Source: Bacteroidales bacterium (lineage in GTDB: Bacteria > Bacteroidota > Bacteroidia > Bacteroidales > UBA932). From it: DNA of 64,000 bases. Location: assembly GCA_017615435.1 (NCBI GenBank), contig JAGAAF010000045.1, positions 1 to 64,000 of the forward strand. Reading direction: 5' to 3'. This document shows positions 9,808 through 18,351 of the stretch, one piece after another; positions within the stretch are counted from its first letter, which is position 1, and the number at the start of each line of letters is the position of its first letter. The notes under the pieces are model-generated. The model was given only the letters and a program-made list of their open reading frames with translations, did not search any database and had not been told where the DNA came from. A program made the translations under genes and the position numbers.

Positions 9808-11762
9808 GAAAACTAACAGCACTGGTTTTATTGGCCCTTTGCGCAGCACCTTTGTCTGCACATAAACTGTCTTCTCCGAATGGAAAACTTTCCATTGAAG
9901 TGAAGACACAATCAAATCGGCCGGTATATTCAATCTCTTATGCCGGGAAAGCCGTTGTGGCTTCTTCGGCGGTGGGTTTTGATTTCGCTGAAGGCTATTT
10001 TGGAGAAGGAATCACCCTCGGCAAAGTGAGTCGGAGAACAGTAACCGACGATTATGACCTTCCTGTGGGAAAAACCTCGCACGTTCATTCGGTAAGCAAT
10101 GAAATGACCTTCTCACTCGTGGAGAAATCCGGCCTGAAACGCAGTGTTAATATGGTGGTAAGAGCATTTGACGACGCTGTCGCATTCCGCTATGAATTCC
10201 CGGAAGGAAATACTCGCCTGGCCATAAAGAACGAAGTGTTGGATATCAACCCCGTTGGAGATCCCACCTTGACTGCGCTTCCGCTGCCAGGCTTTATCAA
10301 TTCCCACGAGGGCCGTTATTCGATAGGGAAGCTGACAGCCCTGGAAGAGGGAAAGATAATGGATATGCCCATTACTTTTGAGTTCCCCGGACACATTGTT
10401 ATGTCTGTCACCGAAGCGAATCTGAAGGATTATGCCGGAATGTATCTTGTCCGAAAAGGGAAAAAACTGACTTCCAGATTATCTCCGCGCCTTGACCGTC
10501 CGGAGTTCAGTGTCCTGGCGGCAAAGCCGCATATAACTCCGTGGAGGGTGTTTTTCGTGAGCGATAAAGCAGGAGATATGATTGCTTCCAATGTTCTCAC
10601 GTCCCTTTGCGATCCGTGTGAAGCGGAGGATTTGTCCTGGCTCAAGCCCGGCAAGACCACATTCCCCTGGTGGAACGACACCTGTGTCCCGGACACCACT
10701 TTCCAGGCCGGCAACAACTTCCTCACGGCGAAGTATTACATAGACTTTGCTGCGGACAGCGGACTCGACTATCACTCCATTTATGGCTATGGAGATATGC
10801 CGTGGTACTATGACGACGGCCCCAGTTTTGGATGGGCCGGTCCCAACGCCGATCTTACGCGCCCGGTGGGGCAGTTGGATTTTCCGGCGGTATGCCGCTA
10901 TGCCAGCAGCCGTGGTGTGGATATCCACGTTTGGCTCAACTGGCGTGCATTGTACAAAGATATAGACAGGGTGTTTGATAAGTTCAACGAGTGGGGCGTG
11001 AAGGGAATGATGGTGGACTTTATGGACAGGGACGACCAGGAAATGATACAGATTCAGGAAGACATCCTCCGCAAGGCGATGGAGCACAAACTGTTCATTC
11101 AGTTCCACGGAGCCAGCAAACCCTCCGGTCTGGTGCGCACATACCCTAACGAATTCACCCGCGAGGGAACCCTCAACTATGAGGTGTACAAATGGGACGG
11201 TTTAATGCTGGGCCCGGATCACGATATCAGTATGCCGTTCACGAGAATGGTTGCCGGTGCCGCTGATTACCACCTCGGCGGCTTTCGTGCCGTTACCGCC
11301 GAAGAGTACAAACCTCGCTACCACAGACCCCTCGTAACCTGCACCAGGGCTCATATGCTGGGTATGTATATAGTCCTTGAAAGCTATCTCCAGATGGTGT
11401 GCGACGACCCTGAGGCGTATCGTGGACAACCTGGTTTCAAGTTCCTCTGCGGAATCCCGACCAACTGGGATGAAACTGTCGTTCCGGCGGCGGAGGTCAA
11501 TCAATACGCAGTTATAGCCAGAAGGCACGGAGAGGTCTGGTACTTAGGGGCTATCAATAACAGCGATGCAAGAACTCTCGAAATCCCCTTGTCGTTCCTT
11601 GGGGATGGTTCTTTCACTGCTGAAATTTGCAGCGATGCTCCGGATTCGGTCGAGAATCCAAATCATATTGTTGAATCGAACGTCGAACTTCAAGGCCGAA
11701 CCTTGACCGTCACTCTCGTTTCCGGCGGTGGCTTTGCCGCCAAAATCAGTCCGGTTAAGTGA
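9804..11762 (+). CDS. GH97-family glycoside hydrolase, probably retaining type
   Basis: 652 residues with signal peptide (MRKLTALVLLALCAAPLSAH). The order N-terminal beta-domain (KLSSPNGKLSIEVKTQSNRP), TIM barrel (YYIDFAADSGLDYHSIYGYG, HVWLNWRALYKDIDRVFDKF) and C-terminal beta-domain matches SusB/GH97. Known of the family: retaining members carry an Asp nucleophile where inverting SusB-like members do not. The segment GMMVDFMDRDDQ places Asp405 there, followed by FHGASKPSGLVRTYPN and TREG. This points to the retaining alpha-galactosidase-like branch (alignment from memory, so tentative). Paired with GH116 it would let the locus cleave both alpha and beta linkages. The stop abuts the CotH-like gene. 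Confidence 0.92.
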   Translation: MRKLTALVLLALCAAPLSAHKLSSPNGKLSIEVKTQSNRPVYSISYAGKAVVASSAVGFDFAEGYFGEGITLGKVSRRTVTDDYDLPVGKTSHVHSVSNEMTFSLVEKSGLKRSVNMVVRAFDDAVAFRYEFPEGNTRLAIKNEVLDINPVGDPTLTALPLPGFINSHEGRYSIGKLTALEEGKIMDMPITFEFPGHIVMSVTEANLKDYAGMYLVRKGKKLTSRLSPRLDRPEFSVLAAKPHITPWRVFFVSDKAGDMIASNVLTSLCDPCEAEDLSWLKPGKTTFPWWNDTCVPDTTFQAGNNFLTAKYYIDFAADSGLDYHSIYGYGDMPWYYDDGPSFGWAGPNADLTRPVGQLDFPAVCRYASSRGVDIHVWLNWRALYKDIDRVFDKFNEWGVKGMMVDFMDRDDQEMIQIQEDILRKAMEHKLFIQFHGASKPSGLVRTYPNEFTREGTLNYEVYKWDGLMLGPDHDISMPFTRMVAGAADYHLGGFRAVTAEEYKPRYHRPLVTCTRAHMLGMYIVLESYLQMVCDDPEAYRGQPGFKFLCGIPTNWDETVVPAAEVNQYAVIARRHGEVWYLGAINNSDARTLEIPLSFLGDGSFTAEICSDAPDSVENPNHIVESNVELQGRTLTVTLVSGGGFAAKISPVK

Positions 11763-13105
11763 TGATACGCGAGGCGCTCATATTGCTCCTGTGTCTGGCG
11801 GTTGCGTCCTGCACCCCCATACCTATCTATGAGCCGGATGAGTTGCCGATCAAGCCTGAAGATAAAACGGAAATCAAACCGGATGAACCCACACAGCAGG
11901 AAGACACGACCCAAGTGGAAGAGCCTCCGCTGGAGGATAAAACGATAAAGGCGCCGGAGCATTTCCCCGAGATAAGAATAACCACGGAAGGAGAAGTCCT
12001 CGACAGGGAGAATTATGTCAATGGGACCATCGCCTTCCTGGACCCTGACCTGGTTTACGGCGGTGAGACTGAGGTGTCGTCATCAATGAAAATACGCGGC
12101 AGGGGCAACTCCACTTGGGATTACTTCCCAAAGAAGCCTTACCGCATCAAGATGGACGAAAAATCCAAAGTGTTCGGTATGCGCTCCGACAAAGACTGGA
12201 TACTTCTGGCGGAGTACTCGGACAAAACTCTGATACGCAACCGCTTTGCAATGGAACTGTCCCGCATCTGTGGAATGCCCTGGACCCCAGAAATGCGTCC
12301 TGCCCAGGTGTGGTTGAACGGATCATATCAAGGGCTTTACACTCTGTCGGAGCACAAGGAAGTTGGCGCCCATAAAGTTGACATCTCCGATCAGGGAGTC
12401 TATCTTGAAATAGGAGAGGATATGAACGAGCAGGTCTGCTTCTACACAGGTATGGGCATCCCCATTATGTTCAAAGACCCGTCTGAGCCCACCCAGGAGC
12501 AGTATGACAGAGTTGTCCAGGCCTTCCGTGATTTCGAGGCGGCGCTTGAAACATCCTGGAAGGGAGAGTGGCGACCGATGATCGATGTGAAATCCTTCGT
12601 CAACTTCTTTATAGTTGAGGAATTGACAAAAAATCCCGACGGAAATCTCAGAAGAAGTTCCTTTATGACCTTGGATACGGATGGCAAACTCAGGATGTAT
12701 CACGTCTGGGACTTCGATCTTGCCTTCGGGAACTGCGACTTCTTTCGCTCACTTTACGGTATTGATGCCTCGCCATCAGGATGGTTCGTGAAATACTACA
12801 ATCGGGATGGTCGGAATCGCGGCTGGTACTACAAAATGTTCCAGGACGAGTTCTTCGTGAAAAAAGTCAAGGCCCGTTGGAAAGAACTATACCCTGCTCT
12901 TGAAGAGGCCATCTCATTCATTGACGACCAGAAAATATTCCTTTCAGAAGTGCAGGCGCTGAATTTTGAGCGCTGGCCCATTATGGGTCAATATGTATGG
13001 CCCAATGCAAAAGTCGCTCAGACATACGCCGGTGAGATGTACTATCTTTGGGATTTCTACTATCAGCGTATCCGCTGGATGGATGCGCAAATATCCACCT
13101 GGTAA
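11762..13105 (+). CDS. CotH-like kinase-fold lipoprotein
   Basis: 447 residues beginning at ATG 11762, one base overlapping the GH97 stop; a GTG three bases earlier is also possible. Lipobox VASC (Cys17) followed by an acidic, Pro/Glu/Thr-rich tether (residues ~20-65) typical of Bacteroidota surface lipoproteins. The body carries the CotH signature series: MKIRGRGNSTWDYFPKKPYR, GMRSDKDWILLAEYSDKTLI, VWLNGSYQGLYTLSEHKEVG and later MYHVWDFDLAFGN. CotH proteins are atypical kinase folds; spore-coat CotH phosphorylates proteins, and many bacterial relatives have no known target. It closes the PUL operon. The link to glycan use is positional only. Confidence 0.88.
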   Translation: MIREALILLLCLAVASCTPIPIYEPDELPIKPEDKTEIKPDEPTQQEDTTQVEEPPLEDKTIKAPEHFPEIRITTEGEVLDRENYVNGTIAFLDPDLVYGGETEVSSSMKIRGRGNSTWDYFPKKPYRIKMDEKSKVFGMRSDKDWILLAEYSDKTLIRNRFAMELSRICGMPWTPEMRPAQVWLNGSYQGLYTLSEHKEVGAHKVDISDQGVYLEIGEDMNEQVCFYTGMGIPIMFKDPSEPTQEQYDRVVQAFRDFEAALETSWKGEWRPMIDVKSFVNFFIVEELTKNPDGNLRRSSFMTLDTDGKLRMYHVWDFDLAFGNCDFFRSLYGIDASPSGWFVKYYNRDGRNRGWYYKMFQDEFFVKKVKARWKELYPALEEAISFIDDQKIFLSEVQALNFERWPIMGQYVWPNAKVAQTYAGEMYYLWDFYYQRIRWMDAQISTW

Positions 13106-13114
13106 GGTCACAAT

Positions 13115-13146
13115 CTTCCCCAACAGGGGAAGGCTGGCGTTTTTTT
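13115..13146 (+). terminator. Hairpin and T-run after the PUL
   Basis: Perfect stem CTTCCCC (13115-13121) / GGGGAAG (13126-13132) with loop AACA, then a seven-base gap and seven T (13140-13146). The gap is longer than in a textbook terminator, but nothing else ends the PUL transcript here. Confidence 0.6.
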
Positions 13147-13149
13147 GTC

Positions 13150-13157
13150 TATATTTG
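13150..13157 (+). promoter_or_regulatory. -7 promoter element TATATTTG for the chromate transporter run
   Basis: Perfect match to the Bacteroidota -7 consensus TAnnTTTG, seven bases upstream of the chosen ATG; the mRNA would start almost at the start codon. Confidence 0.7.
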
Positions 13158-13164
13158 TGAAAAT

Positions 13165-13731
13165 ATGTCAGCCAAGGGTAATAATCGTGCATCTTTATGG
13201 CAGATCTTCGGAGTTTTTTCGAAGATCGGGGCCTTCACGATAGGGGGCGGGTATACGATGATTCCGATTATCGAGCGAGAGATGCTTAAGAGGCAGTGGA
13301 TCTCTCCGGAGGAGATAGACGACGTGGTCGTCCTCGCCCAGAGCGCCCCGGGGCTGCTCGCAGTAAATATGGCGATCTTCGCGGGCTATAAGATACGCGG
13401 CATCAGGGGCAGCATAGCCGCAACCATCGGCGCCGTGCTGCCGTCGTTCGTGATGATACTGCTGATCGCGATGTTCTTCACGGCCTTCAAGGAGAACGCG
13501 ATCGTCCAGAGGATCTTCCAGGGCCTCCGACCCGTGGCAATCGCGCTGATTCTGGTGCCTGCCGTGAATATGGCCCTTAAGAGCCGCACGAAATGGTGGG
13601 CGTGGGTGCTTACGGTCGCAACCGTCATAGCGGTAGCGTTCCTCAAAGTCTCGGCGGTGTGGATCATCCTGGTGGTGCTCGTCTGCTCGCTGGGCATCGC
13701 AATGGCAAGGGAGGGCCAAAAACGCAAATGA
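13165..13731 (+). CDS. Chromate transporter half (CHR domain), first subunit
   Basis: 188 residues, one CHR domain with about six membrane segments. Start ATG 13165 (MSAKGNNR) chosen because it sits right behind a -7 promoter element and precedes the family opening IFGVFSKIGAFTIGGGYTMI; longer starts run into the terminator. Seen: EEIDDVVVLAQSAPGLLAVN, the conserved 'Q-x-x-PG' region. Short-chain CHR proteins act as heterodimers encoded in pairs, and the second half follows with an ATGA overlap. They export chromate or related oxyanions in characterised cases; many Bacteroidota carry them without known chromate exposure, so the physiological ion is uncertain. Confidence 0.92.
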   Translation: MSAKGNNRASLWQIFGVFSKIGAFTIGGGYTMIPIIEREMLKRQWISPEEIDDVVVLAQSAPGLLAVNMAIFAGYKIRGIRGSIAATIGAVLPSFVMILLIAMFFTAFKENAIVQRIFQGLRPVAIALILVPAVNMALKSRTKWWAWVLTVATVIAVAFLKVSAVWIILVVLVCSLGIAMAREGQKRK

Positions 13732-14324
13732 TCGGCCTGCTGCTGCAAATCTTCTGGTGCTTCTTCGTCATCGGTCTTTTCAACTTCGGCGGCGGCGGAG
13801 CGATGATCTCGCTAATCCAGAACCAGATAGTCGAGGTCCACGGCTGGCTGACCGAAGCCGCTTTCACCGATATCATAGCCATCTCGCAGACCACTCCCGG
13901 CCCGATCGGGATCAACTGCGCGACCTACGTGGGCTATCAGGTTATCCACGACGCGGGCGGCTCGAATCTCCTCGCCATCGCGGGATCGGCCAGCGCTACC
14001 CTCGCGGTCGTGCTACCGTCGTTTATAATCTTCTATGTGCTGATGCGGGCGTTCAACCGTTTCCACGACGATCCGCGCTTCACGACTATGATGTCCGCAC
14101 TCAAGCCCGCCGTGGCCGGTCTGATCTTCGCCGCGGCTGTGATTCTGTGCCTGCACGTGTCTATGGACGGGCTCGCCCCGCAGGTCAGCGTGATAGCGGA
14201 GAATTTCCCCGACTGGACGAGCTGGGTGCTCTTCGCGGGCGCGTTTATTGCGACATTCTTCTTTAAAGCCAACCCGATTTATGTTATATTAGCGGGAGGA
14301 ATACTAGGACTAATACTATATTAA
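13728..14324 (+). CDS. Chromate transporter half (CHR domain), second subunit
   Basis: 198 residues, start ATG 13728 overlapping the stop of the first subunit. Seen: FFVIGLFNFGGGGAMISLIQ and DIIAISQTTPGPIGINCATY, the paired CHR motifs, plus several hydrophobic helices. It is homologous to the preceding protein, as expected for a short-chain CHR heterodimer in opposite membrane orientations. It ends three bases before a glycosidase start, which puts an ion transporter and a GH20 enzyme on one transcript. No cytosolic regulator is visible beside the pair. Confidence 0.92.
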   Translation: MIGLLLQIFWCFFVIGLFNFGGGGAMISLIQNQIVEVHGWLTEAAFTDIIAISQTTPGPIGINCATYVGYQVIHDAGGSNLLAIAGSASATLAVVLPSFIIFYVLMRAFNRFHDDPRFTTMMSALKPAVAGLIFAAAVILCLHVSMDGLAPQVSVIAENFPDWTSWVLFAGAFIATFFFKANPIYVILAGGILGLILY

Positions 14325-14327
14325 GAT

Positions 14328-16052
14328 ATGAAACTCACACTTCTCGCGATGTTGCTTGCCTCCGCGATCAACATCATCCCCCAGCCCCTCAGCGTACGCG
14401 AGGACAAAGGAAGCTTCAAACTCAAGGGAACCCCGATCAGCTGCGACTCCCAGATGGGAGAGATCCCGATGGCGGCAGTGGCTGAACTGTCGGCCCAGCT
14501 GACTCTGGTAGCAGGCCAGATCTATCCGGTTTCCACGCCCGTTGGCCTTGCGGAAACGGTGCGTGCCGGAGTAGGCAGGGGTATAATTTTCGCCGTGGAC
14601 CCGACCCTCGTGGACGAAGCATACACGATAAAGATCGACAAGCAGAAAGCCGTGATTCTTGCGAATTCGGATGGCGGTTTCCTTTACGCTATTCAGACCC
14701 TGAAGCAGCTTATGCCGGTCTCCATCTATGGAAAGGCTTCCGACGAAAAGGCTAAATGGGAACTGCCCTGCTGCGAGATCAAGGATAAACCGCGCTTCGC
14801 ATATCGTGGTATGCATCTGGATTGCTGCCGTCATTTCTGGACGGTGGACGAGGTGAAGAAAGTGCTCGACGTGATGGCTACCCTCAAGATGAACCGCTTC
14901 CACTGGCATTTGACTGAGGACCAAGGCTGGAGGGCCGAGATCAAGGCCTATCCGCTCCTTACCGAAATTGGAGCGTGGCGTCCTGAGACCATTATCGGCT
15001 ACCAGGGCGGCCTTACGCCCGATCAGTTCCGCTTCGACGGCAAGCGCCACGGCGGATTCTACACTCAGGAAGAGATGCGTGACGTGGTCGAGTATGCCGC
15101 CAGGCTGGGCATAACCATAGTCCCGGAGGTGGACCTCCCCGGACATATGGTTGCGGCGCTGGCGTCGTACCCCTGGCTTGGCTGCACCGGCAAGAGCATC
15201 GAGACGGGAGGCGATTATAAAGTTTGGACAATCTGGGGCGTATCTCCTGACGTTCTTTGTCCCGGAAAGGATACGACACTCGAATTCCTCAAGACCGTTC
15301 TCGGCGAACTCTGCGACATTTTCCCCGGCGAGTACTTCCACGTCGGCGGTGACGAATGCCCGAAAGACGCTTGGACACAATGCCCTGACTGTCAGGCGCG
15401 TATCGCTGCCCTTGGGCTGAAATCAGACGAGCACGCATCCGCGGAAACACGACTGCAGAATTTCGTCACATCAGAAATGCAGGCTTTCCTTGCTACCAGG
15501 GGTAAAAAACTCATAGGTTGGGACGAAATCCTGGAGGGAGACCTGGAAGAGGGTGCAACTGTGATGAGCTGGCGTGGCCTTTCGGGCGGAATCGAGGCTT
15601 CCAACAGAGGCTTCGACGTGGTGATGACACCTACAGATTACTGCTACTTCGACTACTGCCAGAGCGACGAGTTCGGATATGATGAAAAGATGAAGGCTCT
15701 CAAAGAGGCGCGTACCAATCCGGACGCGCCTACCCTCGAGGAAGTCGTCGGCGAACCGACCTGCGCGTGGTGGGGCAACCTCTCGATTGAAACGGTTTAC
15801 AGCTTCAATCCAACTGCTGGTCTCAGCAAAGAGGCTGCGGCGCACATCCTTGGCGCACAGGCAAACGTCTGGACGGAATATATCCCTACCGAGGCCCAGC
15901 TCGAATATCAGATAATGCCGCGCCTCTTCGCAATGAGCGAGGTGCAGTGGTGCGAACTGCGTAATAAGGATCTCGACAAGTTTATGGCAAAAGTCAAGGG
16001 CAACGGCTACAAGATGCTCGAGCTCAAGGGCTTCAACTATCGCAATAAATGA
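14328..16052 (+). CDS. GH20 beta-N-acetylhexosaminidase
   Basis: 574 residues with a short signal peptide and the GH20 N-terminal alpha/beta domain (NIIPQPLSVREDKGSFKL) followed by the TIM barrel. Seen: FRGMHLD-type opening FAYRGMHLDCCRHFW, MNRFHWHLTEDQGWR, IVPEVDLPGHMVAALASYPW, and the catalytic pair Asp342-Glu343 in HVGGDECPKDAW; the later VMSWRGLSGG is also standard. The enzyme removes terminal GlcNAc or GalNAc by substrate-assisted catalysis, probably in the periplasm. The family function is secure. It is coupled by ATGA to a flippase gene, an unusual partner for a degradative exoenzyme; host glycan, chitin or peptidoglycan fragments are all possible substrates. Confidence 0.95.
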   Translation: MKLTLLAMLLASAINIIPQPLSVREDKGSFKLKGTPISCDSQMGEIPMAAVAELSAQLTLVAGQIYPVSTPVGLAETVRAGVGRGIIFAVDPTLVDEAYTIKIDKQKAVILANSDGGFLYAIQTLKQLMPVSIYGKASDEKAKWELPCCEIKDKPRFAYRGMHLDCCRHFWTVDEVKKVLDVMATLKMNRFHWHLTEDQGWRAEIKAYPLLTEIGAWRPETIIGYQGGLTPDQFRFDGKRHGGFYTQEEMRDVVEYAARLGITIVPEVDLPGHMVAALASYPWLGCTGKSIETGGDYKVWTIWGVSPDVLCPGKDTTLEFLKTVLGELCDIFPGEYFHVGGDECPKDAWTQCPDCQARIAALGLKSDEHASAETRLQNFVTSEMQAFLATRGKKLIGWDEILEGDLEEGATVMSWRGLSGGIEASNRGFDVVMTPTDYCYFDYCQSDEFGYDEKMKALKEARTNPDAPTLEEVVGEPTCAWWGNLSIETVYSFNPTAGLSKEAAAHILGAQANVWTEYIPTEAQLEYQIMPRLFAMSEVQWCELRNKDLDKFMAKVKGNGYKMLELKGFNYRNK

Positions 16053-17497
16053 ATTTAAAAGCGCTCGCGAAAGACACGGCGATCTACGGCCTGAGCAGTA
16101 TAGTCGGGAGATTCCTGAACTACCTGCTCGTCCCGCTGTACACCTATAAAATAGCGGCCGAGACCGGAGGCTACGGCATAGTGACCAATCTCTATGCCTA
16201 TTCGGCCCTGCTGCTCGCGCTGCTGACCTTCGGAATGGAGACCACTTTCTTCCGCTTCGCCGGCAGGGAAGACCGCGACGAAAAGATGGTCTACAGCAAC
16301 GCGCTGCGTATGGTGGGCCTCGTCTCGCTCGTGTTCGTGGCGCTGGTGTTCTTGTTCCTGCGTCCCATCTCTGGCGCGATGGGCTACGAAGCGCATCCTG
16401 AATACGTCGGCTGCTTCGCGCTTATCGCCGGCCTGGACGCTTTTCAGGCGATTATGTTCGGCCGCCTGAGGCAGCAGCACCGCCCGATCAAGTTCATAGC
16501 GCTGAAGATGAGCTTCATCTTCGTGAACATAGCGCTGAACCTTTTCATCTTCCTCGTGATGCCGAAGGTGCCTGCGCTGGCAGACATTTACGCCCGTTTC
16601 AATGGCGGAGTCGGCCTGATTTTCTTCGCCAACCTGGCCTGCACGGCGCTCGTGACCTTCGGCTTTATCCCGGAGATCAAGGGCATATTCTACGGTTTCG
16701 ACCGCAAGCTCTGCCGTGAGATGCTGGCCTATTCGTGGCCGCTGTTGCTTCTGGGCCTGGTCGGCATCCTGAATCAGGTGGCAGACAAAATATTGTTCCC
16801 CTATCTGATGCCCGGGCAGGAAGGCCAGGTGCAGCTGGGTATCTACGGCGCTTGCGTGAAGGTGGCGATGATTATGACCCTCATTACCCAGGCTTTCCGC
16901 TATGCTTACGAGCCCATCGTTTTCGGTGGGAAGGACAAGAATAATCCCGACGTGCTTTCGGAGGGGACCAAGTACTTTATCCTGTTCACCCTGCTGGCGT
17001 GGCTGGCGGTTATGTTCTATATGCCGATAGTGCGTTACTTTATCCATCCTTCATATTGGGAGGGTCTGCGCGTTATCCCGATTGTGATGATGGCGGAGAT
17101 CTTTATGGGTGTGTACTTCAACCTTTCGTTCTGGTACAAGCTCAGCGACAGGACTTGGTGGGGTGCGATAATGAGCGCGGTCGGCGCTGCCGTGATGATA
17201 GCGGTGAACGTTATTTTCGTCCCTCGCATCGGTTATATGGCCTGCGCATGGGGCGGTTTCTCAGGCTATGCGGTGGCGATGCTGATGAGCTTCTTTATCG
17301 GGCGCAAGTACTATCCGGTGCAGTATGATTTAAGGTCGATTCTGATCTTCACGCTTGCGGCCGCGCTGTTCTACGGAGTGTATCTGGTGGTCCCTGATGC
17401 TCTATGGTTGAGGCTTTCCGTGGGTACTATCCTGCTCGGCGGCTATGGCGCTATGATAGTTCTAGACCTCAAAAAACGCAAATCAGTAAAACAATGA
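16049..17497 (+). CDS. Wzx/MurJ-type polysaccharide flippase (MOP superfamily)
   Basis: 482 residues, 12-14 hydrophobic helices. The opening KDTAIYGLSSIVGRFLNYLL VPLYT-type sequence (LVPLYTYKIAAETGGYGIVT) is diagnostic of polysaccharide biosynthesis flippases, which move undecaprenyl-linked oligosaccharides across the inner membrane. No glycosyltransferase operon surrounds it, so the substrate is unknown; this lone-flippase branch is common in Bacteroidota. Start ATG overlaps the GH20 stop and the stop overlaps the cyclophilin start. Lipid II flipping (Amj/MurJ-like role) cannot be excluded. Confidence 0.9.
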   Translation: MNLKALAKDTAIYGLSSIVGRFLNYLLVPLYTYKIAAETGGYGIVTNLYAYSALLLALLTFGMETTFFRFAGREDRDEKMVYSNALRMVGLVSLVFVALVFLFLRPISGAMGYEAHPEYVGCFALIAGLDAFQAIMFGRLRQQHRPIKFIALKMSFIFVNIALNLFIFLVMPKVPALADIYARFNGGVGLIFFANLACTALVTFGFIPEIKGIFYGFDRKLCREMLAYSWPLLLLGLVGILNQVADKILFPYLMPGQEGQVQLGIYGACVKVAMIMTLITQAFRYAYEPIVFGGKDKNNPDVLSEGTKYFILFTLLAWLAVMFYMPIVRYFIHPSYWEGLRVIPIVMMAEIFMGVYFNLSFWYKLSDRTWWGAIMSAVGAAVMIAVNVIFVPRIGYMACAWGGFSGYAVAMLMSFFIGRKYYPVQYDLRSILIFTLAAALFYGVYLVVPDALWLRLSVGTILLGGYGAMIVLDLKKRKSVKQ

Positions 17498-18189
17498 AAA
17501 ATATAATCAGTTTAACCATTCTTGCGGGAGCGGCGCTTCTGCTTGTCGGCTGCGGCGGCAGTTCCGCAAAACGTGCCGCAGCAGAAAAGGCCGCCGCCGA
17601 AGCAGCGGAAAAAGCACAATTGGATTCTATGGCACAGGCAGAAAAAGCTTTGAAGGTCAGCGAACAGCTGGCAAATCTGGCGGAAGAGCCCGTATTCGAC
17701 ATCATCACCACCCTGGGCACCATCAGGATAAAGCTCTATGCAGACACGCCCAAGCACAACGCCAACTTCGCAAAGCTCGCCCTGGAGGGTTTCTACGACG
17801 GAATACTGTTCCATCGCGTGATTTATGGTTTTATGATTCAGACCGGCGATCCGCTCACGAAGGATAAGGCCAACAAGTCTATGTTCGGCACCGGCGGCCC
17901 GGGCTACAACGTGCCGGCGGAGTTCGTGCCCGCCCATCACCACGTGAAGGGCGCGCTCGCGGCCGCACGTCGTGGCGACGCCGCCAACCCCCTGCGTGAA
18001 TCCAGCGGTTCGCAGTTCTACATCGTCCACGACCCGATGACCTGCGCCCAACTCGACGGCCAATACACCGTTTTCGGCGAGACAATCGACGGCTTCGAGG
18101 TAATCGACAAAATCGCCGGAGTCGACACCGACGCCCGCGACTGCCCTCTCAGCCCCGTCAAAATCGTGAAGATCGAGTTGGTGAAATAG
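17494..18189 (+). CDS. Cyclophilin-type peptidyl-prolyl isomerase lipoprotein
   Basis: 231 residues from ATG 17494, which overlaps the flippase stop; upstream in-frame starts fall inside the flippase gene. Lipobox LVGC (Cys20), then an Ala/Lys/Glu-rich helical tether (residues ~25-65), then a cyclophilin domain: FDIITTLGTIRIKLYADTPK, NFAKLALEGFYDGILFHRVI, GFMIQTGDPL, SSGSQFYIVHDP, LDGQYTVFGETIDGFEVIDK. It catalyses prolyl cis-trans isomerisation in exported proteins, tethered to the membrane. The FHRVI arginine used in catalysis is present. It is the last gene of the run; repeat hairpins follow. Confidence 0.95.
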   Translation: MKNIISLTILAGAALLLVGCGGSSAKRAAAEKAAAEAAEKAQLDSMAQAEKALKVSEQLANLAEEPVFDIITTLGTIRIKLYADTPKHNANFAKLALEGFYDGILFHRVIYGFMIQTGDPLTKDKANKSMFGTGGPGYNVPAEFVPAHHHVKGALAAARRGDAANPLRESSGSQFYIVHDPMTCAQLDGQYTVFGETIDGFEVIDKIAGVDTDARDCPLSPVKIVKIELVK

Positions 18190-18215
18190 CGGGCGCGGAA
18201 GGTCCCCCTACGATT

Positions 18216-18326
18216 TGCGGAAGGTGTGCTTTTTTGCGGCACACCTTCCGCACTCATTTTGCCCTACAGATACTCCAACGCCACTTTCGCCGCGGAAGGT
18301 GTCGCACATAAAAACACACCTTCCGC
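18216..18326 (+). repeat. Paired-hairpin repeat, GCGGAAGGTGTG family, copy 1
   Basis: Two strong hairpins starting about 75 bases apart. The first has 14-bp perfect arms (18216-18229 and 18239-18252) around a T-rich loop; the second has 11-bp arms (18292-18302 and 18316-18326). The arms are nearly the same sequence, GCGGAAGGTGTG and its complement. A second copy with the same spacing lies at 34574-34684. It is in the 315-bp gap between the convergent cyclophilin and glycosyltransferase genes; I see no gene in that gap. Confidence 0.85.
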
Positions 18327-18351
18327 ACGCCTGCCGTCATCCTATCTCGCC

